NCBI GenBank assembly: GCA_903896925.1
Contig: CAITZM010000182.1
Span: 1-51,399 of the forward strand
Length of the DNA stretch: 51,399 nt
Source: an uncultured Lentisphaerota bacterium
GTDB lineage: Bacteria; Verrucomicrobiota; Kiritimatiellia; CAIQIC01
Direction of reading: 5' to 3'
Position numbers and translations under genes: made by a program. Position 1 is the stretch's first letter, and every line of letters starts with the position of its first letter. The notes under the pieces are model-generated. The model was given only the letters and a program-made list of their open reading frames with translations, was not told the origin of the DNA and did not search any database. Of the stretch, positions 7,685-15,367 are shown piece by piece.

Positions 7685-9237
7685 GGCTTCGCTTTTTCTG
7701 GCAGCAATTTTTCCCACTGTTTCCGGTCATAGGCCAACGGCGGTTTCTGGACAACGATCCAGTCATCAAATTGTTGGCGCAGCCGGCGCACCACGTCCGG
7801 ATTTTGTTTGGACACGTCCTGCCATTCGCAGGGATCCTTGGTCATGTCGATCAGCGCCGGCGCGAGATTGTCCCACGCCACGAGCTTCCATTGTGGCGTG
7901 CGCACGTACCAGCAGGGCAGAAAATTTCCCTTCTTGAGTCCGTTGGCTCTGCCGGCGAGTTCAGCAAAGGCAGGACTCCATTCCTCGCCGGGGAATGGCT
8001 CGCTGGTCTCGCCGGCCCAGAAGAGCGTGCGTTCCTTCTCGCCGGCGGAAGTGCCTTGGAGGATGGGCAGAAAACTACGGCCATCCAATTTATAGCTGTC
8101 CGGGATTTTGATTCCGGCGTAATCCAAGGCGGTGGGCAAAACATCCATCATGGAAACCAACGCGTCGCTGGTCTTGGCCGCGCCCTTGGGCAGGCAGGCG
8201 ATGAACGGCACGCGCACGCCACCTTCCCACGGAGTCCATTTGCCGCCGCGGAACGGACCGTTGCCCGGCACGGGCACATTATAGTTGGGCGAATTAAAGC
8301 CCACGCTCTTGGGCGCGCCGGCTCCGTTGTCGGCCCCGAACAGGATGAGCGTGTTCTCGAAACGCCCGCTGCGCTTGAGCTCGGCCACGATCCGTCCAAT
8401 GCCCTGATCCATGCCGTAGATGGTGGCGAAGTGCACATCCACGATGTCGGAACCGCTCTTGAAGTGATCGATATATTTCTGCGGTGGACGCGGCGTTGGC
8501 CCGTGCGGCTCGTTGTAGGCCACATAGAGGAAGAAGGGGCGCTGCTCCTTATCGGCGCGCTGGAGAAAGGCGACCGCCTCGTCGGAAATCTGGTCGGCCA
8601 GCCAGCCATTCGCCGGCACGCTTTGGCCGTTGCGCTGAAGCAGCTTAGAGTCGTATTTCTCCGTGTGCGCGCGGTCGAAACCGAAGAAATAGTCGAAGCC
8701 GCGATCGTTCGGATGCTGGCCCGGCTTGCTGCCGAGGTGCCACTTTCCGCAGAGGCCGGTCAGGTAGCCGGCCTCCTTGAACAAGCGCACCGGAAAGTTC
8801 ACCTCGGCAGGCACGCCCTTGACCGTGCCCGACACGATGTCGTCATTGCAGTAGACGCCGAAACCTTGCGGATAGCGCGCGCTCATGAGCAGCGACCGCG
8901 CCGGCGCACAGGTCGGCGCCGACACAAACGAGGTGAAGCGTACGCCGTTCCTGGCGAGCGCATCCACGGTGGGCATGCATTTGCGGGCCGCCTCGAAACA
9001 AACGGCGACAGGCGCCTTTTTTTCCGTGCACGACTGGATGGCGCGATACTGCGCCGCATTCGGCGAACCCAGATTCTCCTCGGTGGCCCTGTCCAGATAG
9101 GCGCCCAATTCGCAATGGCCCTGATCGTCGGCGAGAATGATGATCACGTTCGGCCTGGACGCCTGGGCCGACACACGACAGGCGCCCAGCACGCCGAGCG
9201 TCAGGAGCGCCGCCATCAGCAAAGCCGTCCTGTTCAT
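7681..9237 (-). CDS. Secreted sulfatase with N-terminal insertion
   Basis: A 518-residue type I sulfatase. D37-D38 bind metal, the box is C110-A-P-A-R114, and LCGKWHLG and LFGADNG follow. Between the metal site and the active-site box lies an insertion of about 40 residues (near residues 47-88) that the other sulfatases here lack; it contains two extra Cys (C70, C80) and may shape the substrate pocket. The N-terminus has a hydrophobic stretch with LGAC at 17-20, so it could be a lipoprotein, or be cut at VSAQA. The ATG at 9237 overlaps the enolase-family stop codon (ATGA). Substrate unknown. Confidence 0.9.
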   Translation of the reverse strand: MNRTALLMAALLTLGVLGACRVSAQASRPNVIIILADDQGHCELGAYLDRATEENLGSPNAAQYRAIQSCTEKKAPVAVCFEAARKCMPTVDALARNGVRFTSFVSAPTCAPARSLLMSARYPQGFGVYCNDDIVSGTVKGVPAEVNFPVRLFKEAGYLTGLCGKWHLGSKPGQHPNDRGFDYFFGFDRAHTEKYDSKLLQRNGQSVPANGWLADQISDEAVAFLQRADKEQRPFFLYVAYNEPHGPTPRPPQKYIDHFKSGSDIVDVHFATIYGMDQGIGRIVAELKRSGRFENTLILFGADNGAGAPKSVGFNSPNYNVPVPGNGPFRGGKWTPWEGGVRVPFIACLPKGAAKTSDALVSMMDVLPTALDYAGIKIPDSYKLDGRSFLPILQGTSAGEKERTLFWAGETSEPFPGEEWSPAFAELAGRANGLKKGNFLPCWYVRTPQWKLVAWDNLAPALIDMTKDPCEWQDVSKQNPDVVRRLRQQFDDWIVVQKPPLAYDRKQWEKLLPEKAKP

Positions 9238-10454
9238 GTGATGCCTGCTTCCTGCGGCAACGTCATGCACATGTTTCCTTCCACCGTCTGCATGCTTTTC
9301 TCCAGCGTCATCCGGCCACCCTCGGCGTTGTACTCCAGCAGCGGGCACAGGCTCTCCGGTTGCGACGCGACGCAATGCGGCGCGACGAGCCACGGGCTAG
9401 TGATGTGCGGCACGACCTTCACGCCCGGATATCGCCCGGCCAGCTCGCAAATTTTCAGCCACTCGGAAATCCCGCCGCACCACGTCGGGTCGCACTGCAC
9501 ATAATCCACGCAGCGGCGTTCGAGGAACGGCTGGACGGACCACCGCGTGTACCAGTGTTCGCCGCCCGCGAGCGTCAGCCCGGTCTCGCCCTTGATCCGC
9601 GCGTAACCCTCCAGGTGCTCGGGGCAGATCGGCTCTTCGATCCAGAATGGTTTGTAGGGGGCCACCGCCTTGCACAGCCGGAGCGCATAGGCGACGTCGT
9701 CGCTGTGCCGGAGGCTGTGATTATCGAACATCAGCGTCGCTTCCGGCAGCGCCTCGCGCAGCACGCGCACCAGCTCGACGTTTTCCTTGAAGCCCGCTGC
9801 GCCGTCGGCCGCACCTTTGCTGAAGTACCACTTCTGCAGGCGATAGCCTTGCTCGAACGCCGCGCGCGCCTTCTGCGCGGCCTTGGCCGGCGCGATGCCG
9901 ACCTCGCCGGGCCGCCAGTACACGGGCACGCGGGCACGGGGGCTGGGGCCGATGACCTGGTAAGCGGGTTTTCGCAACAGCCGCGCGCGCAGGTCCCAGA
10001 GCGCGATATCCACGGTGCTGAAGGCGATGAAAATCCGGCCCGTCGGCGTGTGCCGTTCCGCGCGCGGTTTGTTCCGGATCATTTCGCCGGTCAGCGCGTC
10101 GCGACCTTCGCCGAACGCCCGCGCCTTGCCCGGATAAAGCAGCTCCCACAACGTCTCACCGGCGAGCTGCAGGTCGAGCGCGTTCCTGCCAACCAGCGCC
10201 GCACGGATCTGGGGCAGTTGCTGCTTCAGCATCGTCAGGTTTTGCAGCGGACTGCCGGCAAACCTGCCGATGACGCCGCCCTCCGCCTCGATGGCGACGC
10301 CTTGCTCGATGCGCACGTCCTTGATCGAAACCGGCGGCGCTTCCGCGGACGCCCGGGCCGGCCACAACAGTCCACCCGCGATGAGGCCGGCGCTCTTCAG
10401 GAAGGAGCGGCGGCCTCTTTCGGCCTGCATCAGCGGCTGGATAATTTTGTTCAT
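9234..10454 (-). CDS. Tat-exported enolase superfamily (mandelate racemase-like) protein
   Basis: A 406-residue member of the mandelate racemase/muconate-lactonising subgroup. A Tat signal (RGRRSFLK, residues 14-20, then AGLIAGGLL) precedes the capping domain. Metal ligands are D244 (FDNH), E273 (WIEEP) and E299 (GGEHW); K208 (QKWY) and H350 (VVPHITSP) sit where general bases usually lie. Many relatives dehydrate sugar acids. An exported version is unusual, because sugar-acid dehydratases are mostly cytoplasmic. It heads the operon of three sulfatases, with which it is translationally coupled. Three palindromes lie upstream, the nearest ending only 7 bp before the ATG. Dehydratase or epimerase activity is inferred. 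Confidence 0.85.
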   Translation of the reverse strand: MNKIIQPLMQAERGRRSFLKSAGLIAGGLLWPARASAEAPPVSIKDVRIEQGVAIEAEGGVIGRFAGSPLQNLTMLKQQLPQIRAALVGRNALDLQLAGETLWELLYPGKARAFGEGRDALTGEMIRNKPRAERHTPTGRIFIAFSTVDIALWDLRARLLRKPAYQVIGPSPRARVPVYWRPGEVGIAPAKAAQKARAAFEQGYRLQKWYFSKGAADGAAGFKENVELVRVLREALPEATLMFDNHSLRHSDDVAYALRLCKAVAPYKPFWIEEPICPEHLEGYARIKGETGLTLAGGEHWYTRWSVQPFLERRCVDYVQCDPTWCGGISEWLKICELAGRYPGVKVVPHITSPWLVAPHCVASQPESLCPLLEYNAEGGRMTLEKSMQTVEGNMCMTLPQEAGIT

Positions 10455-10460
10455 CCGGTG

Positions 10461-10542
10461 TTTTCCGAGGTTTGGAAGCTGGCGTGTCTGTCTTTTCCAA
10501 TCCGCGAAAAAACAGAGCTCCCCATTTCCAATGCTTGGAAAA
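10461..10542. promoter_or_regulatory. Array of three phased palindromes
   Basis: Cores are CCGAGGTTTGG (10465-10475), CCAATCCGCGA (10497-10507) and CCAATGCTTGG (10528-10538). Centres are 32 and 31 bp apart. The first copy lies directly before the enolase-family start codon, where the ribosome would bind, so occupancy or mRNA folding there could affect translation as well as transcription. Confidence 0.7.
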
Positions 10543-10572
10543 GTGTCCCCGTCGTATTGGTCGGACGGTGGA

Positions 10573-12060
10573 TCATGGCGCCTGTTTTTTACCCTTGCCG
10601 CCCTTGTTTTTGTTCTTGGGCTTTTGCTCTTCGGCAGCGGCGGCGGCCGGTTCGGGGTACTGGCCCTGGTCGTTGGTGTCCTTGATCCACTGCTCCAGCA
10701 CGGTACGCAGGCGCTTGAGCGTGTCCTGGTGTTCCGGCGCGGCGGCGAGGTTGCGGATTTCCCAAGGATCGGCCTGCAGGTCGTAGAGCTCCTCGTCCGG
10801 CATCCGCGGCTGGCAAAGAAACTCCTGCGGCGGCGTCAGCTTGCCCTGCGCGTGGAGTTCCTTGAGCAGGCTCCAGACGGGATACTGCCGTTCCTTGTAG
10901 GCGTTCGGCGCGAGGAACGGCACCTCGGGCGTGAAGTTGCGGATGTAACGGTAGCGCGCGTCGCGGACGGAGCGGATGCGCATCGCCGTCTCGTCGCAGC
11001 GGTCGCGATAGCCGAAGACATATTCGCGCGGCGGTGCGAGCTGCGCCCCGAGGAACGGACGACCTTCCATCTTCGACGGCAGCGCTGCGCCGGCAATCGA
11101 GAGCATCGTCGGCGCGAGGTCAATAGCGTGACGGAACCCGGGCTCCACTGCGCCAGCCTTGTAGCCGGCAGGCGTCGGGAAATTCTTGGGCCAGCGGACG
11201 AGGAGCGGCACGAGGAAACCCTCCTCGTAGCAGAACTGCTTGCCACGGACGTGCGACTGGCCGTTGTCGCCGAAGAAAAAGATGACGGTGTTATCGGCGA
11301 GCCCATCCTTTTCCAGCGCCTGCAACACGCGGCCGATCTTCTGGTCGAGTTCGCTGACGTCATCCAGATATTGTGCCCAGTCCTTGCGTGCCACGGGATG
11401 GTCGGGGTAGTACGGCGGCAGTTCCACCTTCGCCGGATCGGCCTTCTGCGCCCCGCCATAGGTGCGATGCGTCTCCTTGAAGTTAAGCTGCGCAAAGAAC
11501 GGCTGATGCGCCTTGAGATCGCTCCACTCCTTGGAATCGAATGGCTGGCCTTCATAGGTGAAGTTCCAGTCCGTCTTGCCCGTGCCCTTGAATCCGCAAC
11601 TTTCTGGCAGCGCCACGAGGTTCGCGGCGAAATAGCCTGCGGGCCGCAGCCAGTCGGTCAGCACACGCACGCCTTCGGGCAGCTTGTAGCCGTCCTTGCG
11701 GTGCGAGCGATGGTTGTGCGCGCCGATGGTCGTCGCGTACATGCCGGTCATGAACGCCGAGCGGCTCGGCGAGCAGACGTGACCGTTATAGAAATGCGTA
11801 TAGCGCATGCCCCCGGCGGCGAGGCGGTCGAGGTTCGGCGTCCAGACCTCCTGCGTCCCGTAGCAGCCGAGGTGCGGGCCCATGTCCTCGGCGATCAGCC
11901 AGAGGATATTGGGCCTGCCCCGGGCCGGGTCGAGGGGGCGCGATCCGGCAGTTTTCCCCAGGGGCTGGAGGCCGGCATCGGCGCATTTCCCAAGCACGGG
12001 AATAGCCAGCGCGCCAACCCCGGCCAGCTTCAGAAATTCACGCCGCGATGTTGTGTTCAT
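10573..12060 (-). CDS. Tat-exported sulfatase, sulfamidase-like
   Basis: A 495-residue type I sulfatase of the heparan N-sulfatase-like kind. It has a Tat signal (SRREFLKLAG) instead of the Sec signals of the other sulfatases here. The first metal pair is E58-D59 (IAEDMGPHLGCYG), the box is C96-S-P-S-R100, and FFFGDNG marks the second metal site. The C-terminus ends in a lysine/asparagine-rich tail (KPKNKNKGGKGKK), possibly for contact with a polyanion. The ATG at 12060 is preceded by AGAGG. It lies 101 bp after the GH2 gene and may be the last gene of that operon, or be driven from the single palindrome at 12104. Substrate inferred only as sulfated glycan. Confidence 0.9.
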   Translation of the reverse strand: MNTTSRREFLKLAGVGALAIPVLGKCADAGLQPLGKTAGSRPLDPARGRPNILWLIAEDMGPHLGCYGTQEVWTPNLDRLAAGGMRYTHFYNGHVCSPSRSAFMTGMYATTIGAHNHRSHRKDGYKLPEGVRVLTDWLRPAGYFAANLVALPESCGFKGTGKTDWNFTYEGQPFDSKEWSDLKAHQPFFAQLNFKETHRTYGGAQKADPAKVELPPYYPDHPVARKDWAQYLDDVSELDQKIGRVLQALEKDGLADNTVIFFFGDNGQSHVRGKQFCYEEGFLVPLLVRWPKNFPTPAGYKAGAVEPGFRHAIDLAPTMLSIAGAALPSKMEGRPFLGAQLAPPREYVFGYRDRCDETAMRIRSVRDARYRYIRNFTPEVPFLAPNAYKERQYPVWSLLKELHAQGKLTPPQEFLCQPRMPDEELYDLQADPWEIRNLAAAPEHQDTLKRLRTVLEQWIKDTNDQGQYPEPAAAAAEEQKPKNKNKGGKGKKQAP

Positions 12061-12103
12061 GAGCAACCTCTTCCCCGTCTGGCCCGTCATCCGCTTAACT
12101 CGT

Positions 12104-12114
12104 CCAACGTTTGG
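12104..12114. promoter_or_regulatory. Single palindrome before the Tat sulfatase
   Basis: CCAACGTTTGG matches the 11-bp core of the multi-copy arrays and lies 44 bp upstream of the sulfatase start at 12060. Poor matches lie about 31 bp away on one side only (near 12078). It may be a weak site of the same regulator or chance similarity. Confidence 0.35.
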
Positions 12115-12161
12115 CGGGGTGAAAAATTGCCAACCCCATCGCCGGCAGGCCAGCCAATCCT

Positions 12162-15100
12162 CTATTTTTCCTCGGCGCCGATGGCCTTGAGCTCGCAGAT
12201 GCTGGCCCAGCAGCCCTGCGGGAGATGGCTGATGGCGAGGCGGAGGTGGCGCACGGTCGCAGGCGGGAAGGACAGGCGATGCAGCGCGCGCGCGGAATTT
12301 TTCCGCTGATCGCTGAGTGGAAACCACGTCGTGCCGTCGGTCGAGCCCTCGACAAGGTAGCCGTAGCCCTGCCGCTCCTGCTCCCAGCGGATTTCCAAGC
12401 CGGTGAGCTTGCGCGGCGCGTCGAGGTCCACGCGCCACCACTGCGGCAGCGCGATGGAAGAGGCGCACCAGCGCGTTTGCTGGTCACCGTCGAGGGCCAG
12501 CGCCGGGCCGCGCGCCGCGGATTCGCTGGAGGAGGCGGTGGCGTGGGTGCCCAGCGGGAGCGTGTGCGGGAACAGAGCGCGCAACGCCGGCACGGACAGC
12601 TCCTGCTGCGGCTGGAACCGGTCGGACGCGGCGTAGGCCATCAAACTGTTCAGCAGCTGGCGGGCCTCCGGATGCTTGTCCAATTGGTGCAGATCGCACG
12701 CGCAAACGAGCAGCCGGCCCGGGCCAACGCGCGCCTCGAACACGAGGCCGAGCCGATGCCGGCGCGCAAAGTTATCCACGACCTGCACGATCGGACGGAA
12801 ATCCTTGGGCAGGGTGTCGAGGATGAGCGGACGCGCGGCGCTGGCGATAGGGAACCACTGCCAATCGCTGTGCGCATCGGTCGGGAAGCCGGCGAGTGCG
12901 GGATGCCGCTCCTGGCAGAGCAGGCCCATCGTGCCGGGGCGGTTGTGGAACATCGGCCAGCACCAGAAGTCGGTCATGAACCCGCCCTCCACGCTGTTTT
13001 CCAGCCAGTCCGCGGAGGGCACGAGCACAACGCGTTCGCCGCGGGCCAGTGCCGCGCGCGCGGCCCCGTCGCAGCCGCGCGCCAGCCGCACACCCGCGGG
13101 CGCCGGCTGCGGGGCCGGCCCGGGATAGACCCAGACCGGATAGCGGTTGATCAGCGGGGTACCCACGAGCCGCAAGACGAGCGTAAGCTTGTCCGGCGCC
13201 GGCACCCCCACGAGCGATGCGGAAATATCGCCGAGCCGGCGCAGGCCGCCCTGCTTCACCCAGCCCACAGAGATCTTCCCGCCGCCGACCGACCGCCCAT
13301 GAGAGTTGACCAAAGTCCACTCGAGCTTCGCATCGGGGAGATCCTGCGCGCCGTAATGCGCCAACTCCACGGACGCGCTGAACGTTTCGCCACCCATCCA
13401 CGTGTAGCGCGGGAAGCGCGCGAGCAGCACGACCGGTGCGCACCACTGACGCCACTCTTCCGCCGGGAGCGCGCCCTTGGAATCCATGAAGGCATCGAGG
13501 AGGCCGACCAACGCCGTGCCCTGCCCCGGAAAATCCTGCAGGTCGAGCAGCTGGAAGCCGCCAAAGCCGGGCGTGCGCAGCGCCGCCTCGACCTCGGCGC
13601 GGTAGCCGAGCGCCGCGAGCCGGGCGCTGGCCCGGACGAAGTCGTGCGCCTGGTCAAGCATGCCGGCGGCGGCGAGGTCGTCGCGGAATTTTTCGAAATT
13701 TCGCGCGCGGAAGACACCGGTGTACTTTTCAATCTCGTCGAAGTTCGGAAACGCCTCGAACTGCCCGACTTCGTGGCCGATCACCGGCACGGGCAGGCCC
13801 GCGATGGCGGCCGCGTAATCGGCGAGCGTGCCGGGCGGCCCGATCTGCGCGAAGCCGTTGCCGCCGTCCACCGTGGCGAACGAGCCGCGCACGTTGCCCG
13901 CGGCGCCCTGGCGCGTGCGGAAGGTCGTCCAATAGTCGTCGCCGTCCGCGAGCTGCGGGGCGCCGAGGAAATTGTTCGAGCCCTGCGCGTAGAGCCGGCG
14001 CGGATCGCGCTGGCGCAGCGCCGCCACGAAGTTGCTCATCACCCCGCGGCTGCCGCCGCACTCGTTGCCGAGCGCGAGCATGGCGAACGACGGATGGTTG
14101 CCGTACGCGCGCAGGATGCGCTCGGCCTCCGGCTGCAGCGCCGCCACCGCCGCCTCGTCATAGTTCCCCCAAAACGGCAGCTCCGGCTGGAGATACATGC
14201 CCAGCTGGTCGGCCGCGGTGAACGCGGCGTCGGGCGGCGTCCAGGTGTGGAAGCGGATGTGGTTGAGGCCGTAGTCCTGGCAGACGCGCAGGTACTTCAG
14301 CCAGCCTTCCACATCCATCGGCGGATGACCCGTCAGCGGGAAGACACAGCCGTCGTGCTTGCCGCGCAGGAAGGTCGTGCGGCCGTTGACGGCGAACTGC
14401 GTGCCCGCCGTTTTGAACTCGTGAAAACCGAACGTAACCGTGCGCTGGTCGGACACCGGCCCCGCCTTCAAATCCGCCGTCAACCGCAGCAGCTGCGGCG
14501 CAAACTCGTCCCACCGCGGCGCGTTGGGCAGCGTGAAGGACAACTCCAGCGACGCGCCGCCCGGCGTGACCTCGAACAGCGCCAGTGCCTGCTGCGTAAG
14601 CGCGCCCGTGCGCAGGCCGCTCTCGAACACCTGCATCGTCAGCGTGCCGCTGACCAGCTGCGTCGAGGCGTTGCCCAGGCGCGCCACGACACGCGCCGCA
14701 TCACCCGCCACGTCGGGATATACCTGCAGGTCCTCGATCCAAACGGCGTCCGTCGCGCGCAGCTCGATGCGGCCGATGATGCCGTTCCAGTTGCCCTGCG
14801 TGTTGTCCGACAGCTGGTGCATCTCGCACTTCACCGGCCGGCGCGAGTTGTCCACGCAGACCGTCAACCGATGCCTGCCCGGCGTCAGCACGCCCAGTGC
14901 ATGTTCCTGCGGCGTGCACAGGATCGGACTTTCGCCACACGCCTGGCCGTCGAGCCAGACCTGCACAAACTTGGTCCTTTCCAGCAACAGCGTCACACGC
15001 TTGCCCGCCCACTCCGCGGGGATCGTCACCTCGCGCTGATACCACGCCGGCCCCTCGTAGCGGTAGAGCCGCGTCAGGCCGGTCAGTTTTTTCTCCGGAT

Positions 15101-15293
15101 TTTCCGGGCCCTTGCGGTTCGTCTCGGTTGTGCCCGGCAGCGTAATCGTGTCGGAATACGCGGCCGGCATCGCCGCACCCTTCTTGCCGAACTCGAAGTG
15201 CCATGAGCCGGAAAGATCGAGCACCTCGACCGCGCGCGTTACCCCGCAAAGCACAGCAAGCGCTGCACAGCAGAGCGTGAGGCAGGATTTCAT
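12162..15293 (-). CDS. GH2 family glycosidase with C-terminal discoidin domain
   Basis: A 1043-residue secreted protein. After a signal peptide (CCAALAVLCGVTRA) comes the GH2 jelly roll (LSGSWHFEFGKKG; WYQREVTIPAEW; VWLDGQACGE), an Ig-like sandwich and the TIM barrel. The acid/base is E411 in LGNECGG and the likely nucleophile E508 in IGHEVGQ. A long region follows, with a glutamine-amidotransferase-like appearance (near RLLVCACDLHQ). From about residue 895 an F5/8 type C (discoidin, CBM32-like) domain follows (WWRVDLDAPRKLTGLEIRWE), which probably binds sugar. The ATG at 15293 is preceded by AAAGGTGAT, a perfect match to the 16S tail but very close; ATG 15305 has no such site. Specificity (galactosidase, glucuronidase or other) cannot be called. 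Confidence 0.88.
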   Translation of the reverse strand: MKSCLTLCCAALAVLCGVTRAVEVLDLSGSWHFEFGKKGAAMPAAYSDTITLPGTTETNRKGPENPEKKLTGLTRLYRYEGPAWYQREVTIPAEWAGKRVTLLLERTKFVQVWLDGQACGESPILCTPQEHALGVLTPGRHRLTVCVDNSRRPVKCEMHQLSDNTQGNWNGIIGRIELRATDAVWIEDLQVYPDVAGDAARVVARLGNASTQLVSGTLTMQVFESGLRTGALTQQALALFEVTPGGASLELSFTLPNAPRWDEFAPQLLRLTADLKAGPVSDQRTVTFGFHEFKTAGTQFAVNGRTTFLRGKHDGCVFPLTGHPPMDVEGWLKYLRVCQDYGLNHIRFHTWTPPDAAFTAADQLGMYLQPELPFWGNYDEAAVAALQPEAERILRAYGNHPSFAMLALGNECGGSRGVMSNFVAALRQRDPRRLYAQGSNNFLGAPQLADGDDYWTTFRTRQGAAGNVRGSFATVDGGNGFAQIGPPGTLADYAAAIAGLPVPVIGHEVGQFEAFPNFDEIEKYTGVFRARNFEKFRDDLAAAGMLDQAHDFVRASARLAALGYRAEVEAALRTPGFGGFQLLDLQDFPGQGTALVGLLDAFMDSKGALPAEEWRQWCAPVVLLARFPRYTWMGGETFSASVELAHYGAQDLPDAKLEWTLVNSHGRSVGGGKISVGWVKQGGLRRLGDISASLVGVPAPDKLTLVLRLVGTPLINRYPVWVYPGPAPQPAPAGVRLARGCDGAARAALARGERVVLVPSADWLENSVEGGFMTDFWCWPMFHNRPGTMGLLCQERHPALAGFPTDAHSDWQWFPIASAARPLILDTLPKDFRPIVQVVDNFARRHRLGLVFEARVGPGRLLVCACDLHQLDKHPEARQLLNSLMAYAASDRFQPQQELSVPALRALFPHTLPLGTHATASSSESAARGPALALDGDQQTRWCASSIALPQWWRVDLDAPRKLTGLEIRWEQERQGYGYLVEGSTDGTTWFPLSDQRKNSARALHRLSFPPATVRHLRLAISHLPQGCWASICELKAIGAEEK

Positions 15294-15367
15294 ATCACCT
15301 TTCATGATCAGTTTAAGCTTTTTCAGGTCGTGCCGTTCCCGTGAGCGTGATGGAAGGCCCAACGCCA

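Noticed and set aside
12225..15206. A 993-residue plus-strand open frame opposite the GH2 gene, and similar long antisense frames at 7669-9504, 10270-12309, 15341-16852 and 43616-45688
   Set aside because: They are antisense to genes with clear family motifs, are arginine/histidine/leucine-rich and lack signal peptides or known motifs. Long antisense frames are expected in GC-rich genes.
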